From contig CM043948.1 in assembly GCA_014529385.2 (NCBI GenBank), forward strand, positions 83,570,260-83,634,259: DNA of 64,000 nt, given 5' to 3'. Shown here piece by piece: positions 22,890 through 34,025 of this stretch. The DNA comes from Adiantum capillus-veneris (lineage: Eukaryota; Streptophyta; Polypodiopsida; Polypodiales; Pteridaceae). The stretch's first letter is position 1; each line of letters opens with the position of its first letter. The translations under genes and the position numbers were made by a program. Below the pieces are notes generated by a model. The model ran no database searches. It was not told the DNA's origin and saw nothing but the letters and a program-made list of their open reading frames with translations.

Positions 22890-24720
22890 TATCGTCGAGG
22901 CACGCAGGTTGCATTTAAGCTTCCGTATAATAGCACTGCTCGAAACAAACATGATAGTCGAGGCGGAGTGGACATTGCAAAGTCTGAAGTTGTGTTACCA
23001 AGCTTTGGTATGGAAGCGCCAAGAGGGCTCTTTTTTACAGTGGTAGAGGACCATTTTGAGTAAGTAGGTGCATACTGTTTTTGAGCACAGTAGGTGCATA
23101 CTGGAGGCGAGGTGGGATTTTCCTCGTATTTGATTAAAACACCCAGAGATTTTTTCATCCTCTGAAAACAATCGAGAGCTTTCTATCTTGCTCTTGTTGC
23201 GCGTATCCCGCAATCAATGGACTCCAAGAGAGGCATTCGAGACTGGAAGCTCCTCAGGCACGTTTTGTGCTTTTTGAAGTTCACCACATTTAGCATACGT
23301 ATCGACCAAGGCATTGCCAAGCAAGACAATTTTTTGCAACATCCCTTGACTAACAATATCAAAGTGAATTTTCAAGCCCATATTGGCATCTTGAGTATAG
23401 CCACATGCCTTCAAGATGCATGCGTATGTGATTGCAGCTCGAGAGAGGCCGTCGCTTTGAGTCCACTGAAAACAGCCAAGAGATTTTTTACCCTGCTCCT
23501 GTTGTGCGTGAGGCACTCGCTTCGCATCTGCTGAAAACAGCCTATAGCTTTCGAGCCCGGCTTTCATTGCGCACTTCCCACAATCAGTGTTGACATTCCA
23601 AACACGAAGCTCCTAAAGCAATTTTTTTGCTTTCTCAAGCGCACAATATTAGGCATACATATCGACCAAGACAGTATCAAGCACGGCATATTTTTTGACA
23701 ATGTAATTTTTTTGCCCATATCAGCATCTTACGTAGAGCGACATGCCTTCAAGATGCTTGTGTAGGTAATTGGACTTCGAGAGTTCTGGCCCTGCTCTTG
23801 TTGCGCAATCCCGCAATTAGTGCAGTCCTTGGAAGAGGTGACATTCCGGACAGGAAGCTCCTCGTGCACTTTTTGTGCTTTCTCAAGCACACCACATTTG
23901 GCATACATATCAACCAAGACAGTGCCAATCACGACATCTTTTCAACAGCCTCTGACTAACAATATATTCCCACAATCAGTGCCTATAACAACCGACATTC
24001 CGGACAGCAAGCTCCTCAAGCACTTTTTATGCTTTCTCAAGCGCACCATATTTGCCATGCATAACAAGCAAGATAGTGCTTCCTTGCCACACGATACCAC
24101 TAAAACTGATGTGAACTTTTTGCGTTTTTCCAAGTGCACCATATTTGGCATGCATGTCGAGCAAGATAGTGTCAAGCATCACCACTTTTTTCAATAGTCT
24201 CTGACTTCTGTGAAGTTTTGTGCCCATATCAGCGTCTTGCGTGCAGCCACATGCCTTCAAGATGCACGCATAGGTGATTGCATTTGAACAGAGGTCCTCG
24301 CTTTGCATCCCCACTGAAAACAACCTAGAGCTTTCTTTCCCTGCTCTTGTTGTGTGTGTCCCGCAATCAGTTTTCACGTCGTTCCGAGTAGTAAGCTCCT
24401 CGAGCACTTGTCGAAAACAGCCCAGAGCTTCCTTGCTGGGCATATCCTGCAATTCATGCATTCCAAAAGACGACATCCCACACCACATTTGGCATACATA
24501 TCGACCTAAGCATTGTCAAACACGGAATTCTTTGCAACAACCCCTGACTAACAATATCAAAGTGAATTTTTAAGCCCATATCAACATCTTGCGTAGAGCC
24601 ACATGCCTTCAAGATGCACGTGTAGGTGATTGCATTTGGACAGAGGCTCTCGCTTTGCATCCGCTGAAAATAGCCTAGAGGTTTCTGCTGTCCCTGCTCC
24701 TATTGTGCATATCCCACAAT
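22890..24720 (-). pseudogene. Shattered pentatricopeptide-repeat (PPR) gene
   Basis: At least four partial PPR blocks recur on the minus strand, centred on AITYxCILKACG at about 24605, 24255, 23740 and 23410. They alternate with LLGNALVDTYAKCGELQKAQ-like segments and TQDADMGLKIHFDIVSQGLL, the alternating style of the plant PLS subclass. PPR proteins bind organellar RNA and guide editing or processing. Here the blocks change frame repeatedly and whole motifs are missing, and no ORF exceeds about 150 codons. It is a dead copy, probably also internally deleted. No E or DYW domain was seen. Confidence 0.82.
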
Positions 24721-24730
24721 CAGTTAACGT

Positions 24731-24763
24731 TGTGAGCGGGATGAAAACACACACACACCGCCT
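24731..24763. repeat. 33-bp motif repeated in inverse orientation at 28116-28146
   Basis: TGTGAGCGGGATGAAAACAC followed by (AC)n and CGCCT is, apart from one base and one AC unit, the reverse complement of 28116-28146. In the inverse sense the motif ends in CTCACA, the sort of end expected of an LTR. The two copies enclose the Gag-like ORF. Confidence 0.6.
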
Positions 24764-24940
24764 CTATAACGACCCGACACACACTCTTGGGAAGATACAC
24801 ACACACACACACACTATGGGGCACCACTCGGCTTTCACAACACACCTGCCCGAGACAGGGAACACACCTCTGGAGTGAGAGGAGAGAGACTATCCACTTG
24901 CCCACTCCACACAGACACACACACACACACACACACACCC
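24750..24940. repeat. Cluster of (CA)n tracts
   Basis: Separate CA runs at about 24748-24760, 24799-24814 and 24914-24938 within 200 bases. In the sense of the Gag-like ORF they fall in its far 3' region. Confidence 0.85.
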
Positions 24941-25935
24941 AAAAAAACTCAGCTCAAAAGAGGAGGATTTCTGATGTTTAGATACAAATGAGCTTGGGCC
25001 AACACCAATGGGGCAAACAACTCACACAATATGGGTAAAAGATACCAGATACAATCACAAACTAGAGCAGAAACTTCGCTCATAGGAGAAACTTACACAG
25101 AAAAACAGCAGGAAAAGAGTGAGGAATTTGGCAAAATGGACAGCGCCATCGCGTCCGGAACGGCCCAAAACCCCAGTCTACAATGTCAAAGTGCTCAAAT
25201 CCGACCTCGGATGAGCAGTTTACGGCCAAAACAGGCTCCAAAATGAGCAAAAACACACCTGCGGCTGTTTCTCCTCTCTTCTCCACGTTTTTTCTGGTCT
25301 TCTCTCTCTTTTTTCAGTTCCCACACTTAGCTTTATTAGTTGGGCACCCTTGGCCTTTTAGATGACCTCAAACGAACCCCGAACAGGCCAAAAACTGACC
25401 TCGCAGTGCATAGTTGTCACCTTTTTGCATCATTCGCACACCTTGCACTCAGCTTTTTTCCAATAATGCATCTCGCCACCACGTGAAGTGGCCCCAAAAA
25501 GTGGTCCTAATGATGACCTTTCTGCATAACTCTCACCAGAAAACACCCACGTTGTGTCCGTATTCATCCACGTGCAAATATTGACCCCGTTCGGTCTCTT
25601 GACGCCACTCGATGCCATCTGACGCACCTGCTTACCTCATGTCGTCGGCCCGCGGATAGCTTCCTCAAGAAGTTTTACGCGCTACCAACTCCTCCTTATT
25701 GTAGAAAAAACACAGTGGTACTGGTAATAGTGAAAATCGATGCACTATGTACACCCTATCCTACCGTGTACACATGTGGGCCCCACGTAACCACCTGGCT
25801 CTGGAAAATGGGCAATCCTTTATTCGATGCACCATGCATGTGTATGTACAAATGCTCAATCCATTTCTCCAAAAAACTCCTGACATAATTTGCCCACCCC
25901 CTAGCCTGCTAGAGCATTCATGCTCAGCAGCAACA
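24940..25935. other. Gene-free region downstream of the Gag-like ORF
   Basis: No convincing coding segment. It lies 3' of the minus-strand Gag-like ORF and may be 3' UTR plus LTR of a Gag-only element, but no matching LTR was found on the other side. Confidence 0.4.
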
Positions 25936-27483
25936 CTAGTAGATGCTCATTCCACCTGGATCAAAAGGCCAAAGGCATATCGCCTGATTCACAAGAAGCA
26001 TCATAACACCACACCTACATTTGTCAACAATCAACCAAAATGCACCATAGGCATATCCAACTAACACATCCGCCCTGTCTGGAGTTCCAAAAGCATAAAT
26101 ATTGCATGCCACATTCAACCCAACCGATAGAGACAACTCAAGTGACTCATCACCTGGCATCTTGGCTTCACCAGCCATAGAAACAACCTGCAAATCATGC
26201 ACCCAAGTAGCTAAAAGCATTGTGTGAAGGTAAAGTTGTTGATATCCAAAGCACAAAAGTATCCCCGTAGCACACATATCCCTAGCATAGGCATCCACAT
26301 AGCTGAGATTGGACTCATATATGCCAAACCCCTTCTCATCATCATAAGCATACTCATCATCAAACATAACTTCATCCACATCATAATCATGGCTATCACC
26401 ACTATCCATAGCTTCTAGCATGGGTTCATCAGTCTCCAAGAATACAGATCCTTGCTCTAAACCACAATCATGCTCACAAATCGGTTCAATCACTACACAT
26501 ACATCAAAATATGGCTTCAAAACAGGCTCCATATCCAACAAATCCACAAACTGGCTCTCAACCTTGACCTCTTCCCTAATTTCCAAGGAACTAGTATCCA
26601 AAGATACGTGCTCATCATCAATAACCTCAACCTCACACTCACACCCAGAATCACAAGGTACACAAGTATCCAATGCATCCTCTTCAAGACTTTTCAATCC
26701 TGTATCCAAAGCATTACTCACCTCTTCAGGCTCTTCCAGAAACCTGTCAACCTGCAAGACCTCTTTACGCTTCACAATAGACCTTGGGAAGAAACGAGAA
26801 ACATCATAGGATAGGCTACTTTTCACCTGCTTAGGCTTAACTTCATCTTCCATGTCAAATCTATCTTGCACATGCATACCTGTACTGATACCATGTTCCT
26901 CAAGACGCTTAAACTTCCATTCCTTGTGCTTTGCAATGCATACCGCATCTTCAAAAGACTCGGGCCTCTTCAACTCAACCTCGAACCGCAACCAAGGTGA
27001 CAAACCATCAACAAAAAAACTTTTCTTCAATGAACAAGGGGGGGTCTCATCCTTAAGAGCAACACACCAACGAGTCCATAAATCTGTAAAAACTTGTATA
27101 TAGGCATCAACACCTTGACAAGAACCTTGCTTAAGAGCATTGAGCTCATTCCATACTGCATTTGCATCTTCCACAACCTGGAAACGCTCTAAAAAAGCTT
27201 CTATAAACTTGTCAAGACTCAAACCATAAGAAGAAGCCACTGCTTCTTTAGCTTCCAAATCCATGAACCAAACACGGGCCTCATCTTTCAAAAGCAATCC
27301 AAATAGCCTCAAAATCTTGTCCTCATCACACATATTGTTGCTTATGCATGCCACCTCGACTTGCTCCAGAAAGTCTTCCGCATCTTCACCACTTCTTCCA
27401 TGAAATTCCGGATAAGAGAAAGCCATGGTTACCCAAGTTACAATGCTTTGAGAACCCCTACGAACACACGTGCAAGAACCCAA
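25936..27483 (-). CDS. Intact Gag-like protein (Retrotrans_gag fold), 496 or 515 aa, no pol attached
   Basis: One unbroken frame gives 515 codons from ATG 27483, or 496 from the more likely ATG 27426 (MAFSYPEFHGRSGEDAEDFL). Residues about 20-200 follow the Ty3/gypsy Gag pattern: F-x-G at the start, LLLKDEARVWFMDLEAKEAV, then LDKFIEAFLERFQ and FVDGLSPWLRFEVELKRPES. No CCHC knuckle follows. Instead there is a long Asp/Glu-rich region with Cys pairs (CVPCDSGCECEVEV) and an acidic stretch (DVDEVMFDDEYAYDDEKG), then two hydrophobic stretches near the C-terminus (TGILLCFGYQQLYLHTMLLA and GAFWLIVDKCRCGVMMLLV). No protease, RT or integrase is found on this strand nearby. It could be the Gag of a Gag-only non-autonomous LTR element or a host gene derived from Gag. 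Its intactness stands out among broken neighbours. Confidence 0.72.
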   Translation of the reverse strand: MGSCTCVRRGSQSIVTWVTMAFSYPEFHGRSGEDAEDFLEQVEVACISNNMCDEDKILRLFGLLLKDEARVWFMDLEAKEAVASSYGLSLDKFIEAFLERFQVVEDANAVWNELNALKQGSCQGVDAYIQVFTDLWTRWCVALKDETPPCSLKKSFFVDGLSPWLRFEVELKRPESFEDAVCIAKHKEWKFKRLEEHGISTGMHVQDRFDMEDEVKPKQVKSSLSYDVSRFFPRSIVKRKEVLQVDRFLEEPEEVSNALDTGLKSLEEDALDTCVPCDSGCECEVEVIDDEHVSLDTSSLEIREEVKVESQFVDLLDMEPVLKPYFDVCVVIEPICEHDCGLEQGSVFLETDEPMLEAMDSGDSHDYDVDEVMFDDEYAYDDEKGFGIYESNLSYVDAYARDMCATGILLCFGYQQLYLHTMLLATWVHDLQVVSMAGEAKMPGDESLELSLSVGLNVACNIYAFGTPDRADVLVGYAYGAFWLIVDKCRCGVMMLLVNQAICLWPFDPGGMSIY

Positions 27484-28020
27484 AACTTTTCACTACCCAA
27501 TCCCTAGAAACTTCAATGGAGCTCAGCTTTAGATAAGGACAAACACATGCACATCAAATGAGTTTTCATAGTTGATCATCGGAATTACAACAGGCAAAGG
27601 ACATTCCAGTATCTCTCTTAATCTTCTTGGCCCGAACATAAAGACTAGGCGCTGCTGGAAAAAGATCTTCCTGGACACATGAACATTAATCTGGATTCTT
27701 TGAGTTAAATGAAAAGGAGTGAATTGAGGGCCATTTTGATCATCCATTAAAGCCAACCATGAAGCTCCCAAGAAGGCACACTTGACTGAACCACTGATTT
27801 TGCCAAAATTTCAACAGCATAACAGCATAAATGGCTTAAAAGACCAAAAGACCAGCCATCATAACTTGGAAAAATTTTGACAGAGCTTCCCCAGAAGTAG
27901 AGCAATGAGAACCCAAAATATAGACTGTATCTGTATGCATAAACTGTCAACAATAGAACCTGAGCATCAAGTAGGACTCACTAGTACATAGCCTATGGCG
28001 AGGTCACAAAAAGGGTGCTC
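27484..28020. other. Leader-like region upstream of the Gag-like ORF
   Basis: The minus strand has open stretches in several frames (for example FFQQRLVFMFGPRRLREILE near 27640) but no complete gene. It may be the 5' leader or LTR of the Gag-only element. Confidence 0.35.
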
Positions 28021-28026
28021 CAGCTA

Positions 28027-28060
28027 CCTGTATCACCGAAAGGATCTCCACATTTGAGAA
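28027..28060 (-). repeat. 34-bp block shared exactly with the copia leader at 35230-35263
   Basis: On the minus strand it reads TTCTCAAATGTGGAGATCCT and TTCGGTGATACAGG, identical to 35230-35263 on the plus strand. A similar GGTTTTTATTGAG lies just 5' in both places. It therefore lies in the leader of two unrelated elements. Confidence 0.85.
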
Positions 28061-28189
28061 TCCCCCAGCTCAATAAAAACCTCACGCTATCGACCCTCAC
28101 ACGAAGGCTAATGCAAGGCGGTGTGTGTGTTTTCATCGCGCTCACATTCTTTTGGCGCCCCCACGGAGGATCTTCTTCGAGTACCTTCT

Positions 28190-28298
28190 GCTTCGAGCTT
28201 CGAGCTTCGAGCTTCGAGCTTCGGGATTACACGTTGCAGGTTGCAGATTACAGGTTACAGGTTACAGGTTATAGGTTACAGGGGCAGGTACAGGTACA
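28190..28298. repeat. Array of 7-bp repeats changing motif, then 6-bp repeats
   Basis: Five units of GCTTCGA (28190-28224, last unit imperfect) are followed directly by eight units of the form RRTTRCA (28225-28280: GATTACA, CGTTGCA, GGTTGCA, GATTACA, GGTTACA twice, GGTTATA, GGTTACA). After GGGGCA come two GGTACA hexamers. The shared 7-bp period across a change of motif is unusual. Confidence 0.93.
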
Positions 28299-28508
28299 GG
28301 TGATTCACACAGGTACAGGTAGCTGGAGTACAGTGATATACTAGCAGTGATGTCACTTGCAGTTGTTGTGGGTATGCATCACTTGGCGCCTATTTGAGCG
28401 CATTGTCTGCTGGATTGTACGTTGCTTGTGGAAACTATCATTGTACGCATTTGTGGAGCCATACTTGGTTGTATTTGGCAGTCCCAGCCATTTCTGAGAC
28501 TTGGTCTA

Positions 28509-31060
28509 GTGAGCTACCTCCAAAACGAGGGGATGATGATCATGCAATAGAGCTTCTACTAGGAAGCTCACCGCCTAATAAACCTCCTTATTGAGTTTCA
28601 CAAGCTCAACAAGAGGAGATCATGAGGCAAGTGCATGAATTGGTGGAAAAAGGGATGGTGAGGCCTAGCTCCTCTCCATTCCGTTCATTAGTATGTTTAG
28701 TGCAAAAGAAAGATGGCACATATCATATGTGTGTCAACTATAGAGCACTAAATAAGATCACTATTAAAAAAAAAAATTTCCCGTGCCGCGGGTAGAAGAT
28801 CTATTTGATAAGTTACAAGTTTTGGCCTGGCAAATGCTCTAGCCGCATTCAAACTCAGGATGAACAAAAATCTTCAGGCCACTCAAATTCTCTTGAGGAG
28901 TACAAGTGACACCTCTAGGTAATCTTTCAAGTTGTGAGAGAGAATAGCTTTTTATTAATAAAAAGAAAAGTGAATTTTTCCTACAAGAGATTCAATATTT
29001 ATGTCACATTATCTCTCAAGATGGTATCCATATGGATCCATCAAAGTAGGAGGTAATAAAAGCATGGCCTAATCCAAGGAATCTACATGAGCTAAGAAGA
29101 TTTATTGGTATGTGTGCATACTATAGACGCTTCATAACGAAATTGTCTCAAATAGCAGGACCATTGCATGATTCAACAAAGAAGAATATTAAGTACTCAT
29201 GGACTGCTAAAGAACAAAATGCTTTTGACAAGCTCAAAGAGAAGTTTACCTCCCGACCAGTCCTTATGCTTTCGGATCTCTCAAAGTCTTTTGAGGTCCA
29301 ATGTGATGCTTGTGGTGATTACTTTGAAGCAGTTTTTCTTCAAGAAGTGCATGCCATAGCATATGAGAGCCAAGGCTCAAGCCAAGGCTCAATGCTGATG
29401 AACGGGTCTTGGGCATATACGAAAAGGAGCTTTTAGATGTTCTACATGCCCTAGACACATGGAAGCACTATCTCTTGGGGGCTCCATTTATCCTACGAAT
29501 GGATCAAATAGCCTCAAGTACTTCATGATGCAAACCAAACTCTCCGATAAACTAATGAGGTGGGCAAATTTTCTTTTGCAATTTAAATTACATATTGCTC
29601 ACATTGCTGGGAAGCACAATCAAGTGGTCAATGCACTTTCACAACGGCCAAGGGTAAATGTGGTGTCTATAGCAACTCACAATGATCTATCTTTTATGAT
29701 AGACGAGTAGGCTACTGACCAAGAATTTAAGTAGGTAATTATAGCTTTGCATTAGGGAAGAAAAAAAAAGAACCATTCACGTTGAAGGATGGTTGTCTTC
29801 TAAAGGGAAATAGGCTATGTGTTACTCACCCATACGATAAGAAAGTAATGTATGAATCCCATGCTTCTCCTTATGCGGGGCAAAGAGGGATTCCATAATC
29901 TACTCTCCAAGGAGTAGAAATGTATTTCTGTTGGTCTACCATGAAAAGAAAACATACAAGAGTATGTTTCAAAATGGGTGGTATACCAAAAATTGAAATT
30001 TGATTGAGGGAAGAAACTTGGATTGTTTCAGTTGATAGGCTTAGTAAGAAAACACACTCTATGCCTATCAAAAAGACTATTAAGACACATCAAAAGGCAA
30101 CCCTCTTTAGATCTCAAATTTTCAAATATCATGGCGGCTTGCCAACATCCATAGTGTTGGACAAAGATCCTAGAATGAATGGTAATTTTTGGAAGGATCT
30201 CTTTGAGAATCTAGGAATTAGATTAAATTTCTCTTTTGGCCTATCCACAAATGGATGACCAAAGTGAAATAACTAATCTAACGATTCTTGAATCTACTAA
30301 AAGCCTATGTCATGGAAGTAGATCAACATTCACAATGAGAGAAGTACCTACCTCTTATAGAGTATGCGTACAATGACATTGTACATACTTCTATGGGGAA
30401 AGCACCTTTTGAGGTTAAAGAAAGACCCAAAAGTCCCTTACTACTTAAAGTACATGGGAAGATCTTCATTGTTGATGAATATAGCCGAGACTCACAAGAA
30501 TCTTTTCCAAAGATTAAAGAGGTTATATCCATCTCAAAGAAAAGTTAAAAAGTGCTGTTGCTAATAAGCACAAAGATCCTTAGCCTTTAAGAAAAACGAT
30601 TGGGTCTTGCTAAAGTTTCTCAAGGATTATCTAAATCATACTACGGTCCTACAAGCCACCAAGAGTGTTATGCTAAACTAGCAAAAAGATACTATGGTCC
30701 TTTCTTTTAAAATTCTTAAGGTAATCAATGAGATGGCTTATTAGTTAAAGTTGCCCAACCATTGGCTCATTCACAATGCTAACCATGTGAGCCTACTCAA
30801 GCCTTACAAATGAGAGCCACCAAAAGAACCAATAATGCAGGACCCGCCAGAGAGGAAAGATCAAGAAGATGTGTTGCATTCCAAATTGATTCTTCGACAC
30901 GAAGACAAGGTACTAAGAAATGGTAACATTATCCAATGATATCTTGTTAAGTTTAATAATTATCCTTTTAAAGATGCTAGATGGATGCAAGGAACTTAGC
31001 TTAAGGATAATATGAACCTTGTCAATGCTTACAATGCTACACTAGAGTAAGCAAATGAAA
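28509..31060 (+). pseudogene. Gypsy copy 1: decayed pol (RT, RNase H, integrase, chromodomain)
   Basis: The sequence enters at [20 protein letters not shown], the start of the RT connector, and continues through [20 protein letters not shown]. Near 28817 it jumps to the ANALAAF part of FGLANAPATF, so the segment with RT motif A is gone, and the catalytic FDDI follows neither here nor later. Then come the RNase H region (FEVQCDACGD, 29290-29320; HYLLGAPFILRMDQ, 29465), the LQFKLHIAHIAGKHNQV stretch, an integrase core relic (KYHGGLPTSIVLDKDPRMNG, about 30127) and a C-terminal chromodomain-like region ending LVNAYNATLE at about 31050. Stops and frameshifts are dense, and gag and protease are missing. 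It is the most diverged gypsy copy here. Confidence 0.85.
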
Positions 31061-31407
31061 ATCCATTTTAAATGAACAATGTTTTTGTCTTATGAGACTC
31101 ATTCTCTTTCTTTTATTGTGCACAAAATTTAGAAGTATACATGCTTAGGATCATGTTTGTGGTGACGACGTCTCCCAAACACCAAGTATAACTTGTCACT
31201 CTACTTTGGAAGTATGGTATGGACTAAAGAGCAGACATGATTGCGGCAACTAAGTCTCCTGAGCACCAAATGTATTAGTCATCCATTCTGGAATGATGTC
31301 ATAGGGTAAAAAAGAATCCTCTACCCGCTAAGAACATGGACTAATGACTAGGCTTTATCTTCTCTACCTCATAGTCGATGACGACTATGATTTCAAGAGA
31401 GAGGTAA
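31061..31407 (+). other. Gypsy copy 1 3' untranslated region and polypurine tract
   Basis: Contains the family palindrome GACGACGTCTCC (about 31157) and ends with TTTCAAGAGAGAGGTAA (31391-31407), the polypurine tract next to the LTR. The same order is seen in copies 2, 3 and 4. Confidence 0.8.
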
Positions 31408-32213
31408 TTTTATAAAATATAATATCTAACTTTACCAAATTATTTTCTCATATTAAACTGATCATTTAATATGGAAAGATAAAAGGGAAACAAGAGTTAG
31501 GATATAGATATGTGCTTCAAGAACTATCTCAATAGGGGACCAAAATGAGAAATGGTTGCATCTCAATAGGGATCCAAAAGGAGACAGTCTACCAAAGAGC
31601 AATGTGCAATAAGTGCTTCTAGATTTACCTCAGCAACAAGGGACCAAGAGGAGAGATGGTCACATCTCAATAGGGGTCCAAAAGGAGGTAGTCTATCAAA
31701 GAGAAAAGTGCATCTAATAGAGCTTAAAAGACCTTAGGATTAGCTTCATTAAAACCCTCCAAATGTTAGCGATAAAAAGTCCTTTGACCTTAGGCACTCT
31801 AGAGCTGACCTTGAGGTGGGAATCCTACCCAAGTATAAGATGCTTGTCGGCTTGCTAACTAAAGTGCTTAAAGTGTTTGTGGGAACCTTGCCCAAAGCTT
31901 GAGGTGATTTTTATGCTTAAATGACTAGGGTTCTTGAAGTGTTCAATTCAAAGATGAATTTTCAAGAGGCATAAACGGTTTCCATGCTTGAAAGACTAGG
32001 TGCTTGAAGTGTTCAATTCAAACCAAATGACTTAAGAAGCATAAAAGACACATGTCAAAATCCTCCACATGTGACGCTCATGATGTGCTTGAATCCTATT
32101 GGATAGGTTTTAAAGGGGTCCAATGAGAATTTAGATGCACAAAAATAAATAATTAAGTTCTTTCTCTCAAAAAGGAAAAAGAGTATACATGTCCAAATGA
32201 TAAAATTAAATAA

Positions 32214-32277
<64 letters not shown>

Positions 32278-32796
32278 GGATCAAGCATGAGAGGGGGTAT
32301 ACTCTCCCACACACACACACACTCTCTCTCTCTCTCTCATTGTGTGGAGTGCAAAGTGCAAGAGCTCCATCTCCTTCTCCAAGCTTGTTGAAGTGGAGAG
32401 CTTACACCAACAATCTGTGCTATGGAATGCAAATCCAACCAAGAGCCATGCTTCAATGCTTAAGCTTTCCATCTTCTTCATCTTCATTATGATGCTATTA
32501 TGCTATGCTAAGCAAGAAGAGTGATGATAAGTCAGGAACTATTTCTTTCTCCTATGGATGATTCTTCTTCCTCTTCCCTATCCTCATTCTCCGCTAGCTC
32601 TCTCCACCTTCGAAGGTATTTGAGGCCTTGGGATTGAGGCTTAAAATACTTAATGCTTTTTGCAAAGTTGATTTTATGCTTGTGATGCATGAAGCTTTCC
32701 ATATTCATAGCATCACCAAGGTCACAAGGAACACAAAGATTGTATTGTACCAAGTCTCTCTTGATGGGAGAATCTATAATACAAAACGTCTTTTGG
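31408..32796 (+). repeat. Gypsy copy 1 3' LTR, 3'-truncated
   Basis: Starts TTTTATAAAATATAATATCT (the expected TGTCATAA start is mutated) and runs in LTR order to CTTTTGGAGG, losing the last part (U5). It contains (GA)n at about 32217-32275 and a (CA)n/(CT)n tract near 32312-32338. Confidence 0.8.
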
Positions 32797-33144
32797 AGGT
32801 CTTTAATGAAGCTAACCCTACGGTATTTTAAGCTCCATTAGATGCACGTTACTCTTTGATAGACTACGTCTTTTTGAACCCCTATTGAGATATAACCATC
32901 TCTCCTCTTGGTCCCTTGCTGATGTAAATTTAGGACTTATTGCACATTGATCTTTGGTAGACCGCTGTCTCCTTTTGGACCCCTATTGAGATGCAACCAT
33001 TTCTCGTTTTGGTCCCCTATTGAGATAGGTCTAGAAGCACATATCTATATCCTAACTCTTGTTCCCCTTTTATCTTCCCATATTAAATGATCAGTTTAAT
33101 ATGAGAAAATTATTTGGTAAAGCTAGATATTATATTTTATGACA
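32797..33144 (-). repeat. Inverted U3 piece of the same LTR family
   Basis: The sequence turns back on itself: AAGCTCCATTAGATGCACGT up to ATATTATATTTTATGACA is the reverse complement of the first ~340 bases of the LTR at 31408. It ends in TGACA, the proper LTR terminus, at 33144. Confidence 0.82.
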
Positions 33145-34025
33145 TGTTGTAAAGCAGCTGTGGCACTCAAGTGGAAAGATGAGATTAGATACTCAAAAGG
33201 TACGGCTAGGCACTGGTCTCCGTGGGCTCCCATAGTGGAAGGTTTGTGCCTTGATAACCATTGGCTTGAAACTGCTAGGAACTTGAGCAAGGTAACCTCT
33301 CGCTCCAGGAAGTCCTCGTCGGGAGGCTACTAGAAAAGGTATCAACCATAACCCTTTCTCCCTGCTCCTCCACACCGCTTGATTGGAAAGCTTGGAAGTG
33401 ACTTTGAGAGAGACTGTTTAGCTCACCCCCAAGACTAAGATTATCTACAAAAGGCTATGTTCTGTGGAGGAGTGGTATATTCACCTCAATTGGATCTAGT
33501 CCAAAAAGTGGACTGTAAGCAAATGGGGTCAATTTCTTGGGAACATCTGGAGGGCCAAATGTGAAGAAAGGGACAAATTCTTCCTCTGGAGAGTTTTGTT
33601 TGGCATCATCTTGAGCGGAGACAAAGAGAGGTCTTCCTGATGGGATCATGCATTAGATGCAAGCACCCAAATGAATCCCTTTTGCACCTGTTCTGGGGAT
33701 GTCCAAAAATTAGAGATTTCACGTGCAAGATTTGCAAGAAGGTGCATACACATCTGGGAATTCCCTTCTTTAGGTGTGACCTTGCTATGGGATCTAGGTT
33801 CATTGAGGATTTCGATCTTATGACGAACATTTGCATAGTAAGAGCCACAATGTTAAGAGCCATTTGGTAGTCCAGAAATGTGCAAGGGAAGTGTGAGCCC
33901 TTGGACTCAAAGATTGTTCTATAAACATGCTGGTGGGCGAAGGCATTGTAGTAAGATGTAAGATTTGATTTCCCTTTGATGTATTCTTTCTTGGTTATCC
34001 ATGCGCAAATTTTTTTTAAAAAAAT
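33145..34025 (+). mobile_element. 5'-truncated LINE fragment (ORF2 C-terminus)
   Basis: WTVSKWGQFLGNIWRAKCEE and RDKFFLWRVLFGIILSGDKE (33510-33620), then after a frameshift MGSCIRCKHPNESLLHLFWG and CPKIRDF, a full Cys/His zf-RVT motif, and HLGIPFFRCDLAMGSRFIED. The end is near a T/A-rich tract at 34010-34025. It is the sister of the minus-strand fragment at 20705-21240. Confidence 0.8.

Noticed and set aside
23000-24720. CRISPR-like array because of regularly recurring blocks
   Set aside because: The blocks encode PPR motifs, spacing is uneven, and this is a plant nuclear sequence.
26224-27103. Plus-strand open frames within the Gag-like ORF
   Set aside because: Ser/Thr/Asn-rich shadows of a strongly acidic minus-strand protein.
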